DNA from: Pseudomonadota bacterium
GTDB taxonomy: Bacteria; Pseudomonadota; Alphaproteobacteria; UBA8366; JADFVY01
Direction: 5' to 3'
Assembly (NCBI GenBank): GCA_015222795.1
Contig: JADFVY010000108.1
Span: 1 to 20,577 of the forward strand
DNA length: 20,577 nt
The number at the start of each line of letters is the position of its first letter. The first letter of the stretch is position 1. The translations under genes and the position numbers were made by a program. Below are positions 19,466 to 20,577 of this stretch, in pieces. Below the pieces are notes generated by a model. That model saw only the letters and a program-made list of their open reading frames with translations. It ran no database searches and had not been told where the DNA came from.

Positions 19466-19747
19466 ATGAGAATTTTGATAATCGGCGCCATGGGCCTGGT
19501 TTTCGCCGCGCCCGCTTTAGCCGGCGACGTGACGCCGGGAGGGCAGTCTCGGCCGCAACCCGAAATCCAGACTCAGCCCCAGCCCCAGACTCGGCCCCAG
19601 TCCCAGTCCCAGTCCCAGTCCCAGTCCCAGTCCCAGTCCCAGCAAAGTCCGGCCATCGACATGGACAGGCTCTTGCAGGAACTGCGCGACCTGGATTCCA
19701 GCCAAGACAAGGAAGGCGACCACGTAGTCGGTGAACAACTTTGTTAA
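19466..19747 (+). CDS. Small secreted Gln/Ser-repeat protein, unknown function
   Basis: This is a 93-residue protein with a signal peptide (MRILIIGAMGLVFAAPALA). A low-complexity region follows, first Pro-Gln rich (QPEIQTQPQPQTRPQ) and then a Ser-Gln run of seven or so repeats. A short acidic/helical tail (IDMDRLLQELRDLDSSQDKE) ends in a single Cys. The repeat is encoded by a CCCAGT hexanucleotide microsatellite, so its length probably varies between strains without breaking the frame. I recognise no domain. It could be a periplasmic linker-like protein or a marginal gene; the signal peptide and codon structure favour a real one. Confidence 0.6.
   Translation: MRILIIGAMGLVFAAPALAGDVTPGGQSRPQPEIQTQPQPQTRPQSQSQSQSQSQSQSQQSPAIDMDRLLQELRDLDSSQDKEGDHVVGEQLC
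19596..19643 (+). repeat. CCCAGT hexanucleotide microsatellite
   Basis: Seven perfect CCCAGT units (19596-19637) plus one CCCAGC variant form a 48-bp tract inside the Gln/Ser-repeat gene. Degenerate copies precede it (19576-19595). The unit length keeps the reading frame and encodes alternating Gln and Ser. Confidence 0.95.
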
Positions 19748-19757
19748 GGGCGCCGCC

Positions 19758-20009
19758 ATGCCTGATACAAATCAACGAACCTTGATAAAAGAAGATTTCC
19801 GAACGATAGAGGTAAAGATCGATCCTGCGGCCATGGGGCGCCTGGGCAAGGCAATGGCTTTCATTTGCGAGGCGGATCACCCGGCGACGGTTGCCCTCAA
19901 GGCGGCCGCCGAGAGCGGGTCCGAACGGGGCATCGCGAAGGCCCGCAAGCTGTTTCTTAAAGTGAAGCCGGGAGACCGCCGGGCCGCCTTGACCATGCTC
20001 GCCGACTGA
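19758..20009 (+). CDS. Small protein of unknown function
   Basis: This 83-residue soluble protein starts at ATG19758 (an upstream GTG at 19731 would overlap the preceding gene, and AAGGG precedes the ATG). It reads IEVKIDPAAMGRLGKAMAFICEADHPATVALKAAAESGSERGIAKARKLFLKVKPGDRRAALTML, largely helical and basic at the C-terminus. No signal peptide or membrane segment is seen and I recognise no family. Codon usage resembles its neighbours, and it is probably co-directional with the repeat protein 10 bp upstream. Confidence 0.6.
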   Translation: MPDTNQRTLIKEDFRTIEVKIDPAAMGRLGKAMAFICEADHPATVALKAAAESGSERGIAKARKLFLKVKPGDRRAALTMLAD

Positions 20010-20028
20010 CCGGCGCAGTGCCGCCCCC

Positions 20029-20577
20029 TCACCCGCGCTCGTCGAGGGCGAGGCGCAGGGCGAGGGCGATCAGGGCCAGGCCGCTGGCGCGGAAGACCCA
20101 GACCAGGGTGTTGGGGTGCGACCGGAACCAGTCCGACAGGGCGCCGGCGAACAGGCCCACCGGGACCTTGACGGCGAAGGTCAGCGCCGAAAACAGCACG
20201 CCGAGGGCGAACAGCAGGGCCGACGGGTGCGCCGAGGTCGCCGGCACGAATTGCGGCAGGAAGGCGAAATAGAACAGCACGATCTTGGGATTGGAGAGGT
20301 TGGACAGCGCCCCTTCGGAAAACAGCCGGGGCAGGGAGGCGCTGGCGGCGCGGCGCGCGCCGATTGCGTTGCCGCCGGACAGCAGCAGCCGGACGCCGAG
20401 ATAGAACAGATAGGCCGCGCCGGCATATTTGAGCGCCGAATAGGCCATTTCGGACGCCGCCAGCAGCGCCCCCAGGCCAAGGGTGGCGATGAGTGAATGG
20501 CCCAGCAGCCCGGTGCAGACGCCGGCCGCCGTCACCAGCCCCGCCCGCGGGCCCTGGCCGATGCCCCGCGACATCAC
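20029..20577 (-). CDS. LysE/RhtB-family amino-acid exporter (5' part missing)
   Basis: The reading frame enters from the right edge of the window. VMSRGIGQGPRAGLVTAAGVCTG is the family's conserved first-loop region, so the true start lies beyond 20577. The 182 visible residues contain several membrane helices (LIATLGLGALLAAS, AYLFYLGVRLLLSG, IVLFYFAFLPQFV, LLFALGVLFSALTFAVKVPVGLFAGAL, ASGLALIALALRLAL) and the family NPKIVLFYFAFLPQF motif. RhtB/LysE proteins export amino acids or analogues by proton exchange. The substrate cannot be told. It converges on the small unknown gene with only 19 bp between the stop codons. Confidence 0.92.
   Translation of the reverse strand: MMSRGIGQGPRAGLVTAAGVCTGLLGHSLIATLGLGALLAASEMAYSALKYAGAAYLFYLGVRLLLSGGNAIGARRAASASLPRLFSEGALSNLSNPKIVLFYFAFLPQFVPATSAHPSALLFALGVLFSALTFAVKVPVGLFAGALSDWFRSHPNTLVWVFRASGLALIALALRLALDERG

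Noticed and set aside
20029..20577. Complete LysE gene starting at the GTG/ATG at the right edge
   Set aside because: The first visible residues (VMSRGIGQGP) correspond to an internal conserved loop of the family, so the gene continues beyond the window.

Overview
The window reads as an alphaproteobacterial chromosome segment, probably a Rhodospirillales-like marine or sulfur-oxidising heterotroph. I infer this from the soxXYZA order with an ArsR-type SoxR and a SoxS thioredoxin, the FolB style, and a relic of an alphaproteobacterial-type indolepyruvate:ferredoxin oxidoreductase gene. The genus cannot be fixed from the sequence. No rRNA, tRNA, CRISPR array, phage gene or intact transposase is visible.

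Region 1 (1-3927) is the thiosulfate-oxidation (Sox) locus. soxX, soxY, soxZ and soxA (cut by the window edge) run leftward. A periplasmic thioredoxin (soxS) and a secreted GlcG/HbpS-type heme-binding protein run rightward, followed by soxR. The soxX-soxS gap holds a nested palindrome centred on 2120 that contains two mirror-image sigma70-like promoters, the best candidate for a SoxR operator. soxR is bracketed by unusually long perfect or near-perfect hairpins.

Region 2 (3928-5402) holds a CHAP-domain lipoprotein (-) and a family 2 glycosyltransferase (+).

Region 3 (5428-17216) is an aryl-polyene-like type II polyketide locus. A leftward pair encodes a DUF218/YdcF membrane protein and a flavin-dependent halogenase-like enzyme with every signature motif I could look for. 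A rightward operon encodes an acyl carrier protein, a COG4648 membrane protein, a fused acyl-ligase/dehydratase, an LpxL-like acyltransferase, a LolA-like carrier, an MMPL exporter, a ketosynthase, a chain-length-factor-like partner, a second dehydratase and a ketoreductase. Many genes overlap by ATGA/GTGA. The inferred product is a halogenated, membrane-anchored, exported polyene pigment resembling xanthomonadin or aryl polyenes. A 147-bp structure with 36-bp arms interrupts this operon between the ligase and the acyltransferase.

Region 4 (17256-20577) is miscellaneous: a small lipoprotein (-), folB, a carboxymuconolactone-decarboxylase-like gene, a 4HBT thioesterase, a truncated iorA-like gene ending in a short REP/IS-like inverted repeat, a secreted Gln/Ser-repeat protein built on a hexanucleotide microsatellite, an 83-residue unknown, and a LysE/RhtB exporter cut by the window edge.

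A recurring oddity is that gene ends coincide with palindromes of unrelated sequence, several of which incorporate the stop codon.
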